From positions 1 to 64,000 of the forward strand of contig NZ_RQVD01000012.1 of NCBI RefSeq assembly GCF_003992055.1: a DNA stretch of 64,000 bases, given 5' to 3'. Below are positions 47,323 through 57,988 of this stretch, one piece after another (position 1 is the stretch's first letter; every line of letters starts with the position of its first letter). This stretch comes from Veillonella sp. CHU740 (lineage in GTDB: Bacteria; Bacillota; Negativicutes; Veillonellales; Veillonellaceae). Both the position numbers and the translations under genes were made by a program. The notes below the pieces were generated by a model that ran no database searches, had not been told where the DNA came from, and saw only the letters and a program-made list of their open reading frames with translations.

Positions 47323-48024
47323 TTAGCGACGGCCGAAAATGCGCAACAAGTTAATAAATATATTAATGAAATCTAGGTATAATCCTAAAGCCCCAATTAA
47401 CTCAACTCGCTCTAAAACACTTTCATCTTCGTAAGCAACTTCCATAATCGTCCGTTTGATACTATAAATATCATACATAACAAACAAGGAGAAAATGCCT
47501 ACAGAAATATAGCTATACACTAAACTAGCAAAGCTACTCACTTCAAAGAACATCATAATGAGACTTGCTATGACAAGTGCTATGACAGCGCCAAATAAGA
47601 ATGTGCCCAGTCCAGACAAATCTTTTTTAATCACAATCCCCAAAAAGGCAAAACTAGCAAATACTGCAATAGCGCCTGTAAATGCATAGAGTACTGCATT
47701 TGCTGAATAATGCAATGCCACTACGGTCAATGTCAAACCATTCAGGATAGAGTATAGGAAAAACATCACTTTCAAAAACGTATTCGATGCTGTATATTGT
47801 CGCGCTGAAAATAAAAATACAACGCCCAATTCTACTAGCATTAACAATTTGAAATGAGATCCTGCAAAATGAAACCACCCTTGGTTTGTAATAGCCATTA
47901 CAGCAATCACAATAGTTGTTAATAATCCCCATACCATCCAAAGCATGGAATTTCTTAATTTACGACTTACAATTTGTTCCACTACTGCTACATCAGCACT
48001 TGTTGGTACATGATAATCCATCAT
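47323..48024 (-). CDS. Bax inhibitor-1 (BI-1/YccA-YetJ) family membrane protein
   Basis: A 233-residue protein with seven hydrophobic segments from about 28 to 225, of the TMBIM/UPF0005 family. The last part (VYSYISVGIFSLFVMYDIYSIKRTIMEV) has the conserved Asp of the family's pH-sensing pair. Bacterial YetJ is a pH-sensitive calcium leak channel, and YccA interacts with FtsH. Which role applies here cannot be told. It follows pyk by 6 nt, so it is probably cotranscribed. Confidence 0.9.
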   Translation of the reverse strand: MMDYHVPTSADVAVVEQIVSRKLRNSMLWMVWGLLTTIVIAVMAITNQGWFHFAGSHFKLLMLVELGVVFLFSARQYTASNTFLKVMFFLYSILNGLTLTVVALHYSANAVLYAFTGAIAVFASFAFLGIVIKKDLSGLGTFLFGAVIALVIASLIMMFFEVSSFASLVYSYISVGIFSLFVMYDIYSIKRTIMEVAYEDESVLERVELIGALGLYLDFINIFINLLRIFGRR

Positions 48025-48030
48025 ATCCTC

Positions 48031-49767
48031 CTATCTTGCGTTTGCAATTCCTTCATATACATTACCACGAATACCATCCACAGTTACCACTTGACCATTC
48101 ATTAGTTGTGATTGATCATGGGCTCCCAAAATCACAGGAATACCAAACTGAATACCTGCAATAGCTGCGGTCGATGTGTATCCTTCTTCTGCCGTAATAA
48201 TAGCACCTGCTCGTTTTGCTAGTTCCATATATTCTGGTTCTAGGTCACGAACGACTAAGATACTACCATCTGCCATAGGCTCGGTAGAATCACCGTGATG
48301 AATTGGCCCTGTTACAGATAGTTTACCAACTCCACGACCTTTAATCAATACATTACCAGTGACATGAACACGAATCATATTGGTTGTGCCGGACAAGCCT
48401 GATGGGACACCCGCTGTCACAACTACTAAATCACCAGATTGAATTAATCCTTCTCCTAAGGCCGCACTCATAGCGCAGTGTACCATTTCATCAGAGTTGG
48501 AATGGGATGGGCCTTGGATAGCTTTCACACCCCAGTATAACTGCATGCGGCGCAATGCACTCTCATGTGGTGTAACCGCAATGATTTGACAATTCGGACG
48601 ATGTCGGGAAATGCTCATGGCTGTAATGCCAGATTCAGTACATGTAATGATGGCACCAGCCCCTAAAGAACGACCTACTTCTACTGTAGCGGAACAGATA
48701 GCATCTGTCGTTTTCGCTTCTTCTAACGGTACTGTATGATTACTATTCACATATAAATCAGATGTTTCTGTTACTTTTGCAATGCGAGCCATAGTGGTCA
48801 CCGCTTCCAATGGGTAGTCCCCACCTGCCGTTTCCCCAGATAACATGACTGCATCTGTACCATCTAATATGGCATTTGCAACGTCACTAGCTTCTGCTCT
48901 GGTAGGTCTTGGATTGCTTACCATGGACTCTAACATTTGGGTCGCTGTAATAACAGGTTTAGAGGCAGCATTACATTTTTGAATCATCATTTTTTGCAAT
49001 ACAGGTACTTCTTCGGCTGGAATTTCTACGCCTAAATCGCCACGGGCTACCATCAATCCATCAGACACTTCTAAAATATCATCTAAATTATTAAGACCTT
49101 CTTCATTTTCAATTTTAGAGATGATGCGAATATCTGCCCCTTTGGATTCCAAAATACGACGAATAGCTACTACGTCGCTAGCACGTTGCATGAAAGAGGC
49201 TGCTACATAGTCCACGCCCATTTCACAACCAAATACCAAATCTTTTTCGTCTTGTTCCGACACTGGTGGCAAAGATAAGGATACACCAGGTACAGCCACT
49301 CGTTTACGATTACTCATCATACCTGTATTCATAACCGTTGTATGAATCTCAGTGCCATCAATAGAATCGATACGCAATGTGACAAGTCCATCAGATAATA
49401 GAATTTGCTTAGCATCTTTTACATCTTCTGGTAACCCAGCGTGATTCACGGAGCAAATTTCTTTTGTTCCTTCCACATCTCTTGTAGTCAACGTGAAAGC
49501 TTGCCCTTCTTCTAAACACACTTTACCGTCTTTAAACAATCCAAGGCGAATTTCTGGCCCTTTTGTATCTAACATCAAAGCTACAGGAATCTTTGTTCTT
49601 TCAGAGGCAAGTCTAACTAATTCTATACGCTTCGCTTGTTCCTCATGGGTACCATGAGAAAAGTTGAACCGTGCTACATTCATGCCTGCTCGCAACAGGG
49701 CTTCCACCATTTCCAAAGTATCTGTACTAGGTCCCATGGTACAAACAATTTTAGTTTTTTTATCCAT
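48031..49767 (-). CDS. pyk: Pyruvate kinase
   Basis: A 578-residue enzyme producing pyruvate and ATP from PEP. Family motifs are KIVCTMGPST at the start, RFNFSHG, ISKIENEEG and MVARGDLGVEIP. It has the extra C-terminal PEP-utiliser mobile domain (about 480-578, including AIITAEEGYTSTAAIAG) found in Bacillus-type enzymes. ATG at 49767 has AAGGAGA upstream; a 10-codon longer form is rejected. It follows dnaE by 10 nt. Confidence 0.97.
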   Translation of the reverse strand: MDKKTKIVCTMGPSTDTLEMVEALLRAGMNVARFNFSHGTHEEQAKRIELVRLASERTKIPVALMLDTKGPEIRLGLFKDGKVCLEEGQAFTLTTRDVEGTKEICSVNHAGLPEDVKDAKQILLSDGLVTLRIDSIDGTEIHTTVMNTGMMSNRKRVAVPGVSLSLPPVSEQDEKDLVFGCEMGVDYVAASFMQRASDVVAIRRILESKGADIRIISKIENEEGLNNLDDILEVSDGLMVARGDLGVEIPAEEVPVLQKMMIQKCNAASKPVITATQMLESMVSNPRPTRAEASDVANAILDGTDAVMLSGETAGGDYPLEAVTTMARIAKVTETSDLYVNSNHTVPLEEAKTTDAICSATVEVGRSLGAGAIITCTESGITAMSISRHRPNCQIIAVTPHESALRRMQLYWGVKAIQGPSHSNSDEMVHCAMSAALGEGLIQSGDLVVVTAGVPSGLSGTTNMIRVHVTGNVLIKGRGVGKLSVTGPIHHGDSTEPMADGSILVVRDLEPEYMELAKRAGAIITAEEGYTSTAAIAGIQFGIPVILGAHDQSQLMNGQVVTVDGIRGNVYEGIANAR

Positions 49768-49777
49768 CTTTGTCTCC

Positions 49778-52700
49778 TTATAGTAACTCCACTGCATTCG
49801 CCCCTAATAAGGCTTGCACACGTCCAATGGACTCTTTCGATGGAGTGAAATAAAAACTACGATTCACCGCTAACGTCCTCTTTTGTGTTTCTAAGAATAG
49901 AGAAACGGGGGTGTCTCCTGGTAATTCTTGTAATAGTCTTTGTAATTGTTGACTTACTTGTGGTGTATCATGTGCTCGATCTATATGAACACGAATCTGT
50001 CGAACTTTCTCATATTCAACCTTTAATGGTTGTACCGATGTGGCTATGAGCTGCACACCCTTTTCATCCGCATCAATACGTCCTTCGATAGCTACTACAG
50101 CATCTCGTTGCAATAACATATGTGCTTTCTGATACGCCTGTGGGAATACCACAACTTGTACGGTACCCGTAAAATCTTCTACCGTTAAGGTACACATTTT
50201 TTCTTGTCGGTTTTTCGTAATTCGATCTACTTTATCTGTAATTAATCCACCAACAGTCACCACTTTCCGATCAAAGGATTCTGGATTTTCACTCAAGCGG
50301 CCTGCCTGAAACAAATCTGCCAATTCCTGACGATACGCATCCAATGGGTGACCTGTAATATAGAATCCAGTGTATTCTTTTTCATCTTTTAATTTTAAAT
50401 CTTTTGGCAAGTCTGGTAAATCTGGCACATGGATAGTTTCCATTTCTTCTACCTCTGCAAAGAGGCTCACCGCTCCTAAAGCACTATTTTTTTGTCCTTT
50501 AGAGCCAATGCCTTGGGCTTGCTCATAAATTTGCAACAATTGATTGCGATTTTCTTTGAAAGAATCCATTGCCCCACATCGGATTAGACTTTCCAATAAT
50601 CGCTTATTAACCACGCGATATGGGATGCGTTCACAAAAATCAACAATCGATGTAAATTGCCCATGTGCCTTACGTTCTGCTAGCAATTCTTCGATAGCAT
50701 TATCGCCCACATTTTTAATACCACCTAAGCCAAAGCGAATTTGACCCTCTTGTACAGTAAACATACGCTCTGAATGATTGATATCTGGGCCTAATACTGC
50801 CACTTGTTTCGCCTTACATATATTGATGTAGTTCGTCATTTTATCCATATTACCCATAAAGCTTGTCATAGTAGCCGCCATGAACTCTGGGAAATAATGG
50901 GCTTTCAGATACGCCGTTTGATACGCGATATACGCATAGGCAGCGGAGTGAGATTTATTAAATCCATATCCTGCAAAGTATAGCAAGAGATCAAATACTT
51001 CATTAGCTAACTTTTCATCAATACCATTATTCACAGAACCAGTCACAAAGGAATCTCGTTGTGCTTTTAGTACAGATTCCTTTTTCTTACCCATGGCACG
51101 GCGCATTAAGTCCGCCTGCCCCAAGGAGAATCCGCCCATAGCAGAGGCAATCTGCATAACTTGTTCTTGGTATAAGATAACTCCAAATGTGTCCTCTAAA
51201 ATAGGCTCTAATATAGGATGTAAATAGGTCACTTCTTTTTCTTTATGACGACGCTTGATAAAATCTTCTACCATGCCCGATCCTAACGGTCCTGGACGAT
51301 AGAGGGCCACTAAAGGAATTAAATCTTCAAAATGTTCTGGCTTCAAATCCATTACTAATTTTGTAATCCCTTCTGATTCTAACTGGAAGACCCCTGCAGT
51401 TTCCCCTTTACATAAGATTTCACAAGATGCCTTGTCATCTAATGGGATGGCATCCAAGTCTAAGTCGATACCGTGGTTTTCTTTAATCAGACGCAGTGCC
51501 TCACCCATCACTGTCAACGTGCGAAGCCCTAAAAAGTCCATCTTCAATAAGCCTAGCTCTTCGATATTATCTTTATCATATTGTGTCACAAATCCATCTT
51601 CATTAGAGTTTTGTACCGGCACATACTCATCTAGAGGCGCCGCTGAAATTACGACCCCTGCCGCATGGGTAGAAGAGTTACGAGCAATTCCTTCTAAACG
51701 CAAGCAAAGGTCAAATAATTCTTTTACGGATTCGTCTGTATCATACAAGTCTTTGAGTTCTTTTACTTCTAAAGCTTTTTTTAACGTAATACCCAACTCA
51801 TTAGGAATCATCTTAGCTAGTCGATTCACCTCTGGTAAAGGCATATCTAGCACACGACCTACGTCACGAATAACAGCACGAGCCGCTTCGGTACCGAAGG
51901 TAATAATTTGCGCTACTCTCTCTTGCCCATATTTTTCTGTCACATAGTCGATGACCTTATTGCGAGTTTCATAGCAGAAGTCGATATCGATATCGGGCAT
52001 GCTTACCCGCTCTGGATTCAAGAACCGTTCAAATAGCAAATCATATTTAATAGGATCTAGACCTGTAATCCCTAATAAATAGGCTACCACTGACCCTGCC
52101 GCACTACCACGACCCGGGCCTACTAGTACCCCATGTTCACGAGCATATTTAACATAGTCCCAAACGATGAGGAAGTAATCTTCAAATCCCATGCGACTGA
52201 TAACACCTAACTCATAATCGAGTCGCTCTTGTAATACCGGTGTTACCTCTGGGTAGAATTGAGGAATATAGGACTCGCAGACTTTGCGCAAATAAGAATG
52301 TGCTGTTTCCCCTTCTGGTACATCAAATTTTGGCAAATGGTGCGCATCAAAATTGAACTCTACATGGCAACGTTCTGCAATCTTTAACGTATTATCCAAA
52401 GCTTCTGGAATATGCCCAAAAAGTTCTTCCATTTCATCGCCGCTTTTCATGTAAAACTCATTACTGAAAAACTTCATGCGATCTACATCATTCCGCCTTG
52501 CACCCGTAGCAATACATACCTTAATATCATGAGCTTCCGCATCGTCTGCATAGACATAGTGAAAGTCATTGGAACATACAAGTCCCACACCATATTGCTC
52601 CGCCATCTCTACCAATACATCTTGGACCCGCAATTCCTTAGGATCTCCATGGTTCTGAATCTCTAAGAAAAAGTTCTCTTTTCCATAGGTCTCCAAATAC

Positions 52701-53185
52701 CATTCCAAAGCACGATGAGCGTCCTCAATGTTGTCCTGTAATATTAGTTGCGGAATTTCTCCAGCAATGCAGGCACTCAAAGCGATAATCCCTTTACTGT
52801 AGGTAGACAGTAGTTCTCGATCTGCACGTGGTTTACGATAAAACCCTTCCGTAGAAGACTTAGACACAATTTTTACAATGTTCTCGTATCCTTCCATGGT
52901 TTCTGCTAAGAGAATTAAATGCTTTAATCGTTCATAGGTCTTACCTTCAGGTCGGTCAAAGCGACTGCCTTCGGTGACATATACTTCGCATCCTAAAATG
53001 GGTTTGATGCCTTGTGCCATAGCTTCTTTATAAAAATATATGGCCCCATACATATTACCGTGGTCCGTTAATGCTAGAGCAGGCATATTGAGTTCTTTCG
53101 CACGACTCACCATTTGTGGCAATCGGCTAATGCCATCAATGAGGCTATATTCACTATGACTATGCAGATGTACAAATGGTCTCAT
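49778..53185 (-). CDS. dnaE: DNA polymerase III alpha subunit
   Basis: A 1135-residue replicative polymerase. The N-terminal PHP domain (HLHSHSEYS, ALTDHGNMYG) is followed by the C-family polymerase core with the catalytic PDIDIDF (about 396-402), fingers, tandem helix-hairpin-helix and a C-terminal OB fold (about 980-1060). Length is normal for DnaE. A TATAAT-like box lies about 45 bp upstream. dnaE-pyk-BI-1 appear to form one transcript. PolC, expected in Firmicutes, is not in this window. Confidence 0.97.
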   Translation of the reverse strand: MRPFVHLHSHSEYSLIDGISRLPQMVSRAKELNMPALALTDHGNMYGAIYFYKEAMAQGIKPILGCEVYVTEGSRFDRPEGKTYERLKHLILLAETMEGYENIVKIVSKSSTEGFYRKPRADRELLSTYSKGIIALSACIAGEIPQLILQDNIEDAHRALEWYLETYGKENFFLEIQNHGDPKELRVQDVLVEMAEQYGVGLVCSNDFHYVYADDAEAHDIKVCIATGARRNDVDRMKFFSNEFYMKSGDEMEELFGHIPEALDNTLKIAERCHVEFNFDAHHLPKFDVPEGETAHSYLRKVCESYIPQFYPEVTPVLQERLDYELGVISRMGFEDYFLIVWDYVKYAREHGVLVGPGRGSAAGSVVAYLLGITGLDPIKYDLLFERFLNPERVSMPDIDIDFCYETRNKVIDYVTEKYGQERVAQIITFGTEAARAVIRDVGRVLDMPLPEVNRLAKMIPNELGITLKKALEVKELKDLYDTDESVKELFDLCLRLEGIARNSSTHAAGVVISAAPLDEYVPVQNSNEDGFVTQYDKDNIEELGLLKMDFLGLRTLTVMGEALRLIKENHGIDLDLDAIPLDDKASCEILCKGETAGVFQLESEGITKLVMDLKPEHFEDLIPLVALYRPGPLGSGMVEDFIKRRHKEKEVTYLHPILEPILEDTFGVILYQEQVMQIASAMGGFSLGQADLMRRAMGKKKESVLKAQRDSFVTGSVNNGIDEKLANEVFDLLLYFAGYGFNKSHSAAYAYIAYQTAYLKAHYFPEFMAATMTSFMGNMDKMTNYINICKAKQVAVLGPDINHSERMFTVQEGQIRFGLGGIKNVGDNAIEELLAERKAHGQFTSIVDFCERIPYRVVNKRLLESLIRCGAMDSFKENRNQLLQIYEQAQGIGSKGQKNSALGAVSLFAEVEEMETIHVPDLPDLPKDLKLKDEKEYTGFYITGHPLDAYRQELADLFQAGRLSENPESFDRKVVTVGGLITDKVDRITKNRQEKMCTLTVEDFTGTVQVVVFPQAYQKAHMLLQRDAVVAIEGRIDADEKGVQLIATSVQPLKVEYEKVRQIRVHIDRAHDTPQVSQQLQRLLQELPGDTPVSLFLETQKRTLAVNRSFYFTPSKESIGRVQALLGANAVELL

Positions 53186-53309
53186 GGGCCCTCCCTAATA
53201 ACGTAACACGATATGCTTTCATTCCCTTTATTATATCATACATTGCATATTTCAGTGTACCGTGAAAGCGTTTGTCATCTATCAATTACTGCATGCTTTC
53301 AAACTTAAA

Positions 53310-53348
53310 AACGTCTATGTAATTCGCACAGCAAATTACATAGACGTT
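53310..53348 (-). terminator. Terminator of the YgjP-like peptidase gene
   Basis: Perfect 15-bp stem aacgtctatgtaatt / aattacatagacgtt, with TTTTT following on the minus strand. Confidence 0.85.
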
Positions 53349-53395
53349 GTTTTATTTGATACATGTATTGCTTGGTACATCGATGCTAGACAAAT

Positions 53396-54259
53396 TTATG
53401 TATAATATGCCTTCATCTCCGCTTTCACTTGTTGCCAGTTCGGTAACACATCACTCATAACCTTGTAAAAACGTGACGAATGGTTCGCCTCGATGAAGTG
53501 CGCAAATTCATGAACCATCACATAGTGAGCAAACTTCGTAGGTCCTAAGAGCAATCGTGTGTTCATGGTGATAACTTCTTTTACAGGCATACAAGATCCC
53601 CATCGACTTGTCATGTACCGCAAGCGCAAGGTCGGTGACGGTACTGTATATCCCGCTTCTTTAAACTCCTTATGCACTTGTTGTGCTAGTGTCTCCATAA
53701 AGTCTTGACCTATGGCTTTCCAAAAATTAAGCCACATCCGTTCTACTTTGCTAGCATCTAGGACGTTAGGGTCACTTGGGTAACGTACTAGTAATATGTC
53801 GTCTGCCACCGCTACCGCATAGGTAGATGTTTTACCTTGCGACGGTCTACCTCGTGATATTCCCCCTTTTGACGAGCACACTTGTAACGGTTTATCTTCT
53901 AACAGATTGCCGTTTAGTAGACTATTCCGTGGACTATCTTGAGATGATGCTTCCAAATAGGCAGATACTGTATGAGGCTTTTCTAGCATTACTCGATACA
54001 TCTGACCCATCACCATGATCTCTGTATCTAAGGCAGGTACCATGGGATGACCGCCTCTGCTTTTTCGGTTTTGCAGTGCTTTTTCAATGAAAGCTCGATG
54101 ACGACAGATAAACTCTTCAATCATCCCTAGGGGGACACGAGGAGAGGCAGACACTCGTACTACGCCACTGGTGGTAACACGAAGATTCATGTTCTTCACG
54201 CGTTTTCTATGCAGTTCATAAGTAATGCTGCCATCTGGCAGTGTGCGAAGTTCTTTCAT
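53396..54259 (-). CDS. YgjP-like zinc metallopeptidase domain protein
   Basis: A 287-residue protein of the YgjP/DUF45 group related to SprT and M48 peptidases. The zinc site HEFAH is at 250-254, with a preceding SRWGSC (218-223) and a following NHSSRF. Residues about 103-147 form a Ser/Gly/Lys-rich segment that breaks the otherwise continuous N-terminal domain and looks like an insert. YgjP proteins are often located near restriction systems, but here the neighbours are dnaE and typA. The substrate is unknown. Confidence 0.87.
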   Translation of the reverse strand: MKELRTLPDGSITYELHRKRVKNMNLRVTTSGVVRVSASPRVPLGMIEEFICRHRAFIEKALQNRKSRGGHPMVPALDTEIMVMGQMYRVMLEKPHTVSAYLEASSQDSPRNSLLNGNLLEDKPLQVCSSKGGISRGRPSQGKTSTYAVAVADDILLVRYPSDPNVLDASKVERMWLNFWKAIGQDFMETLAQQVHKEFKEAGYTVPSPTLRLRYMTSRWGSCMPVKEVITMNTRLLLGPTKFAHYVMVHEFAHFIEANHSSRFYKVMSDVLPNWQQVKAEMKAYYT

Positions 54260-54332
54260 CCTATCTCCTATATCATTAATACTATGTTAGTCATATACCT
54301 ATTATAGGCTTTCACCCCTATAAAATACAACA

Positions 54333-54372
54333 AAATAGAGAAAGCAATGGCATCCCACTACTTTCTCTATTT
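54333..54372 (-). terminator. Hairpin after typA
   Basis: Perfect 12-bp arms aaatagagaaag / ctttctctattt with a 16-nt loop, 38 bp past the typA stop, with a short T-run on the minus strand. Confidence 0.7.
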
Positions 54373-54409
54373 ATATGTACATAGACTATTCCTAGCCTAG
54401 TATATGTAA

Positions 54410-56221
54410 TTATTTTCCTGCTTTTGCTGCTTTCGCACGAGCAGAACGATCCAAGATCGCTTTACGCATACGAATATTTTCTGGTGTTACTTCTACCAAT
54501 TCGTCATCGTTGATCCACTCTAGAGCTTGTTCCAAGCTGAAGATACGTGGAGGTGTTAAACGAACTGCCTCATCAGAGGAGCTAGAACGCATGTTAGTAA
54601 CATGTTTCTTTTTATTAGGATTTACGTCCATGTCGTTTTCACGAGCATTTTCGCCGATAACTTGGCCTGTGTATACTGGCACGTTAGCACCTAAGAATAA
54701 AGTACCACGGTCTTGTACAGAGTTCAAACCATATGGTGTTGTTTCGCCATCTTCGAAAGCTACCAAGGCACCGCGCGTACGGCCTGGGATATCTCCTTTG
54801 TACGGTGCATAACCATGGAATACATGGTTCATGATACCATTACCTTTTGTAGCTGTTAAGAATTGTGCACGGAAACCAATCAAACCACGAGCAGGAACTA
54901 CGAATTCCATACGTAAGTAACCAGCTAATTCAACCATGTTGATTAACTCCGCTTTACGAACGCCCAAGTTTTCCATTACGGCCCCCATAAATTCTTGTGG
55001 TACGTCGATTGTTAAATGCTCCAATGGTTCACATTTTTGACCATTGATGTCTTTGAAAATTACACGAGGTTTACCCACTTGTAATTCGTAACCTTCACGG
55101 CGCATCGTTTCAATCAATACTGCCAAATGCAATTCGCCACGGCCAGATACTTTGAAAGAGTCTGGAGAATCTGTTTCTTCTACACGCATGGATACGTTAG
55201 TTTCCACTTCTTTGAACAAACGGTCACGTAAATGACGGCTTGTTACATAGTCACCTTCACGACCTGCGAATGGAGAGTTATTAACGGAGAACATCATGGA
55301 TAATGTTGGCTCATCGATAGAGATTGTTGGTAATGCTTCTGGATTTTCTGCATCCGCTACTGTTTCACCGATGTTGATGTCATCGATACCTACGAAAGCA
55401 ATGATGTCACCCATGCCCGCTTCATCAGTTTCTACACGGTTCAAACCATTGTATGTGTACACACGGCCGATTTTACCTTTACGAGTGCTTTCACCATTCA
55501 TCAGCACTACTTGTTGATTTGGTTTCATACGACCACGAACGATACGACCTACTGCAATTTTACCTACGAAATCATCATAGTCAAGGGTAGTTACCATGAA
55601 TTGCAATGGACCATCGATGTCACCTTGTGGAGCAGGAATTTCTTTGATCAATACATCGAATAATGCCGTCATATCTGTGGAATCATCTTCCATGGATGCT
55701 TTCGCAATGCCATCACGAGCAGAGGCATATACCACTGGGAAGTCCAATTGATCGTCGTCCGCTTCTAGTTCCATGAACAATTCTAATACTTCATCTTCTA
55801 CTTCGTGAACACGTTGGTCAGGGCGGTCAATTTTGTTGATAACCACGATTGGTTTCAAACCTTGTTCCAAAGCTTTGCGCAATACGTATTTAGTTTGTGG
55901 CATTGGACCTTCGAAAGAGTCAACCAATAACAATACGCCGTCAACCATGTTCAATACACGTTCTACTTCACCACCGAAGTCAGCATGGCCCGGTGTATCC
56001 ACGATGTTGATTTTTACATCGTTATGCATAACTGCTGTGTTTTTGGACAGGATTGTAATCCCTCTTTCACGCTCTAAGTCGTTAGAGTCCATTACACGTT
56101 CAGCAACTTTTTCATTCTCACGGAAAATATGACTTTGTTTAAGCAATGCGTCTACCAATGTTGTTTTACCATGGTCAACGTGGGCGATGATCGCCACATT
56201 ACGAAGATTTTCACGAATCAT
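54410..56221 (-). CDS. typA: Ribosome-associated GTPase TypA/BipA
   Basis: A 603-residue translational GTPase that binds the ribosome and assists 50S assembly under stress and cold. G1 is AHVDHGKT (13-20), with later [10 protein letters not shown] and NKIDRPD motifs, EF-G-like domains III and V, and the BipA-specific C-terminal domain (about 480-603). Length is standard. AAGGAG precedes the ATG and a good promoter lies upstream. Confidence 0.98.
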   Translation of the reverse strand: MIRENLRNVAIIAHVDHGKTTLVDALLKQSHIFRENEKVAERVMDSNDLERERGITILSKNTAVMHNDVKINIVDTPGHADFGGEVERVLNMVDGVLLLVDSFEGPMPQTKYVLRKALEQGLKPIVVINKIDRPDQRVHEVEDEVLELFMELEADDDQLDFPVVYASARDGIAKASMEDDSTDMTALFDVLIKEIPAPQGDIDGPLQFMVTTLDYDDFVGKIAVGRIVRGRMKPNQQVVLMNGESTRKGKIGRVYTYNGLNRVETDEAGMGDIIAFVGIDDINIGETVADAENPEALPTISIDEPTLSMMFSVNNSPFAGREGDYVTSRHLRDRLFKEVETNVSMRVEETDSPDSFKVSGRGELHLAVLIETMRREGYELQVGKPRVIFKDINGQKCEPLEHLTIDVPQEFMGAVMENLGVRKAELINMVELAGYLRMEFVVPARGLIGFRAQFLTATKGNGIMNHVFHGYAPYKGDIPGRTRGALVAFEDGETTPYGLNSVQDRGTLFLGANVPVYTGQVIGENARENDMDVNPNKKKHVTNMRSSSSDEAVRLTPPRIFSLEQALEWINDDELVEVTPENIRMRKAILDRSARAKAAKAGK

Positions 56222-56288
56222 TCTATACTCCTTTATCTACTTAAGTAGGGTCTTCCTAAGATTAGTACAAATCGTACTACGACAGTCT

Positions 56289-56317
56289 ATTATATACTTT
56301 ATTTTAGGATTTTACAA
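56289..56317 (-). promoter_or_regulatory. Promoter of typA
   Basis: Minus-strand TTGTAA (56312-56317), 17-bp spacer, TATAAT (56289-56294), about 68 bp upstream of the start. Confidence 0.7.
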
Positions 56318-56377
56318 GGAAATAGCTATACTTTCATGATAATATCTCTATAGTAGTCAAACACTTATGACAATAGA

Positions 56378-57607
56378 TTACTTCACAATATGGCATCCCC
56401 AGCCATCATATTCCCCGTCAAACTCTTCTGCCAAATCCATAAGATACCAGACAATTTCATCGATATTTTTAAAAGCATCTTCTCTACCAATGACAAGTAC
56501 ATATAGATGTTCCTTATCTATATCCTCATTATCGGTCTGATTTTCTGATGAAAGTTTTATAAAACCGTCTTCCATTACTTTGGCTAAAAAGGCTTCTCCA
56601 TTTTCTTCTGTTTTAAAGAGTAGGCAATGTTCAAGCACTCTCGGCACCATACTATCACCATCACTTTTAATATCCTCAATGAGCCTCATATTCATAATGC
56701 TTTGATATTCATATCTGTCAGGATACAGTCCCTGAAAATACAGTTCCCAGTCAGAATCATCTACTATTGCCAATGTATAGGCATAGTCAGGGAAGTTTTT
56801 TGACATCACCGCAGAAATTTCATCGTAGTACCCCAACTCACTCTTAGTATAGGCAAAAATACGTACCCGCTCATCGCATTTCACAACGCCTGCTAACATA
56901 TCTCCATGTTGTTCAACAATCTCTTCTACAGCGTCTTCTATAGAATATACATATTCCCCTTCTTCTCTTGTAGGAAACCCGCTGTCATTAGCATTCTTAT
57001 ATAATATTTGTAAATGTAATCTGTTAGGGTAGTTTGCAGTATATTCAAAATCCCTAAGAGCTAAATTGACTCTAATCACAGCCGGTAAGTCGTAAGCAAA
57101 TGCATTGCATAGATAAACGCCCCAGTCTTCATCAATTTCAGCAGTTTCTTGATCAATTACTTTCTCAGTAGCCACTTTTGATCTTTTTTCTATTTCTTCT
57201 CTACACTCTTTTACTACTCCCAATGCATCCTTATCCTCAGGATCTAACTCCGCCCAACGCAAGGCATAAGGAATCGCTTTTTCTTCCTCATGAGTCAAGT
57301 ATTGATAGGCATATGCCATACGCATATTCCATTCAGCTTTATCTTGCCCCTCTTCTCTAACTGAATTTAAAATATCTATGGATTTTAATAAAAATTTATC
57401 GCCAATAAAACTAGGTGTTCCTTGATCATCATTTCCGATAATCGCAAAGTTTTGATACGCACGAGCAAGCTGATACCATACTTGGTAATCCCGTTCTTCC
57501 ATAGGGATGCTTTCCAATGCTGTCATACATTCCGTATATGTATCTTCATCTGTAAGCTTTTCTATATACGCAAAAAATTCTTCGCGATTTTCTGAGTTCC
57601 ATTTCAT
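56378..57607 (-). CDS. DUF695-RraB domain protein, probable immunity protein
   Basis: A 409-residue cytosolic protein. The N-terminus (about 1-135) is helical and TPR-like (VWYQLARAYQN, WNMRMAYAYQYL). The middle (about 150-300) resembles DUF695 (WGVYLCNAFAYDLPAVIRVNLAL). The C-terminus (about 315-409) resembles the ribonuclease-E-inhibitor RraB fold, ending in EYDGWGCHI. DUF695-RraB fusions occur among immunity genes of polymorphic toxin systems. Here it is the last gene of the leftward immunity cluster. GGAGGT lies ahead of the ATG. Domain calls are by pattern. Confidence 0.7.
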   Translation of the reverse strand: MKWNSENREEFFAYIEKLTDEDTYTECMTALESIPMEERDYQVWYQLARAYQNFAIIGNDDQGTPSFIGDKFLLKSIDILNSVREEGQDKAEWNMRMAYAYQYLTHEEEKAIPYALRWAELDPEDKDALGVVKECREEIEKRSKVATEKVIDQETAEIDEDWGVYLCNAFAYDLPAVIRVNLALRDFEYTANYPNRLHLQILYKNANDSGFPTREEGEYVYSIEDAVEEIVEQHGDMLAGVVKCDERVRIFAYTKSELGYYDEISAVMSKNFPDYAYTLAIVDDSDWELYFQGLYPDRYEYQSIMNMRLIEDIKSDGDSMVPRVLEHCLLFKTEENGEAFLAKVMEDGFIKLSSENQTDNEDIDKEHLYVLVIGREDAFKNIDEIVWYLMDLAEEFDGEYDGWGCHIVK

Positions 57608-57626
57608 GTTAAGTTACCTCCGCTTT

Positions 57627-57872
57627 TTATCGTTTATCCAACATTAAAAACACAACACCACAAATGACAAGTAACAGTCCACATATTCCTATAAAAACTC
57701 TATATCCTTTCTCACCCCACACTTCAAAAATAAATGCGTGCCTTGCTTTATCTCCGACTGTAGCTTGATACACCCATTTCCAATCTCTTATAGCACCAAT
57801 TAAAAATAGTAATCCACCTGCTATCAATACATACTGGTAATGTGCTTTTAACCACTCAAATACTCCATCCAT
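57627..57872 (-). CDS. Small two-helix membrane protein, Imm17-like immunity protein
   Basis: An 81-residue protein with two membrane helices (about 13-29 and 59-78). The linking segment contains GAIRDWKWVY and HAFIFEVWGEKGYR. This layout resembles the Imm17 family of immunity proteins. A membrane immunity protein would protect against a toxin acting at or crossing the inner membrane, but the partner is unknown. It sits in the immunity cluster 19 bp upstream of the DUF695-RraB gene. Confidence 0.6.
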   Translation of the reverse strand: MDGVFEWLKAHYQYVLIAGGLLFLIGAIRDWKWVYQATVGDKARHAFIFEVWGEKGYRVFIGICGLLLVICGVVFLMLDKR

Positions 57873-57988
57873 ATCGTTTATCCACTTCCTCTATCAGGCA
57901 TTTCTCTCATTATTTCTCTTGTTCACACGCTAAAGATTCTTCACTCAAGCACCATTCTCTCAACTTTTTAGAAGATTACTTTTCTTTT

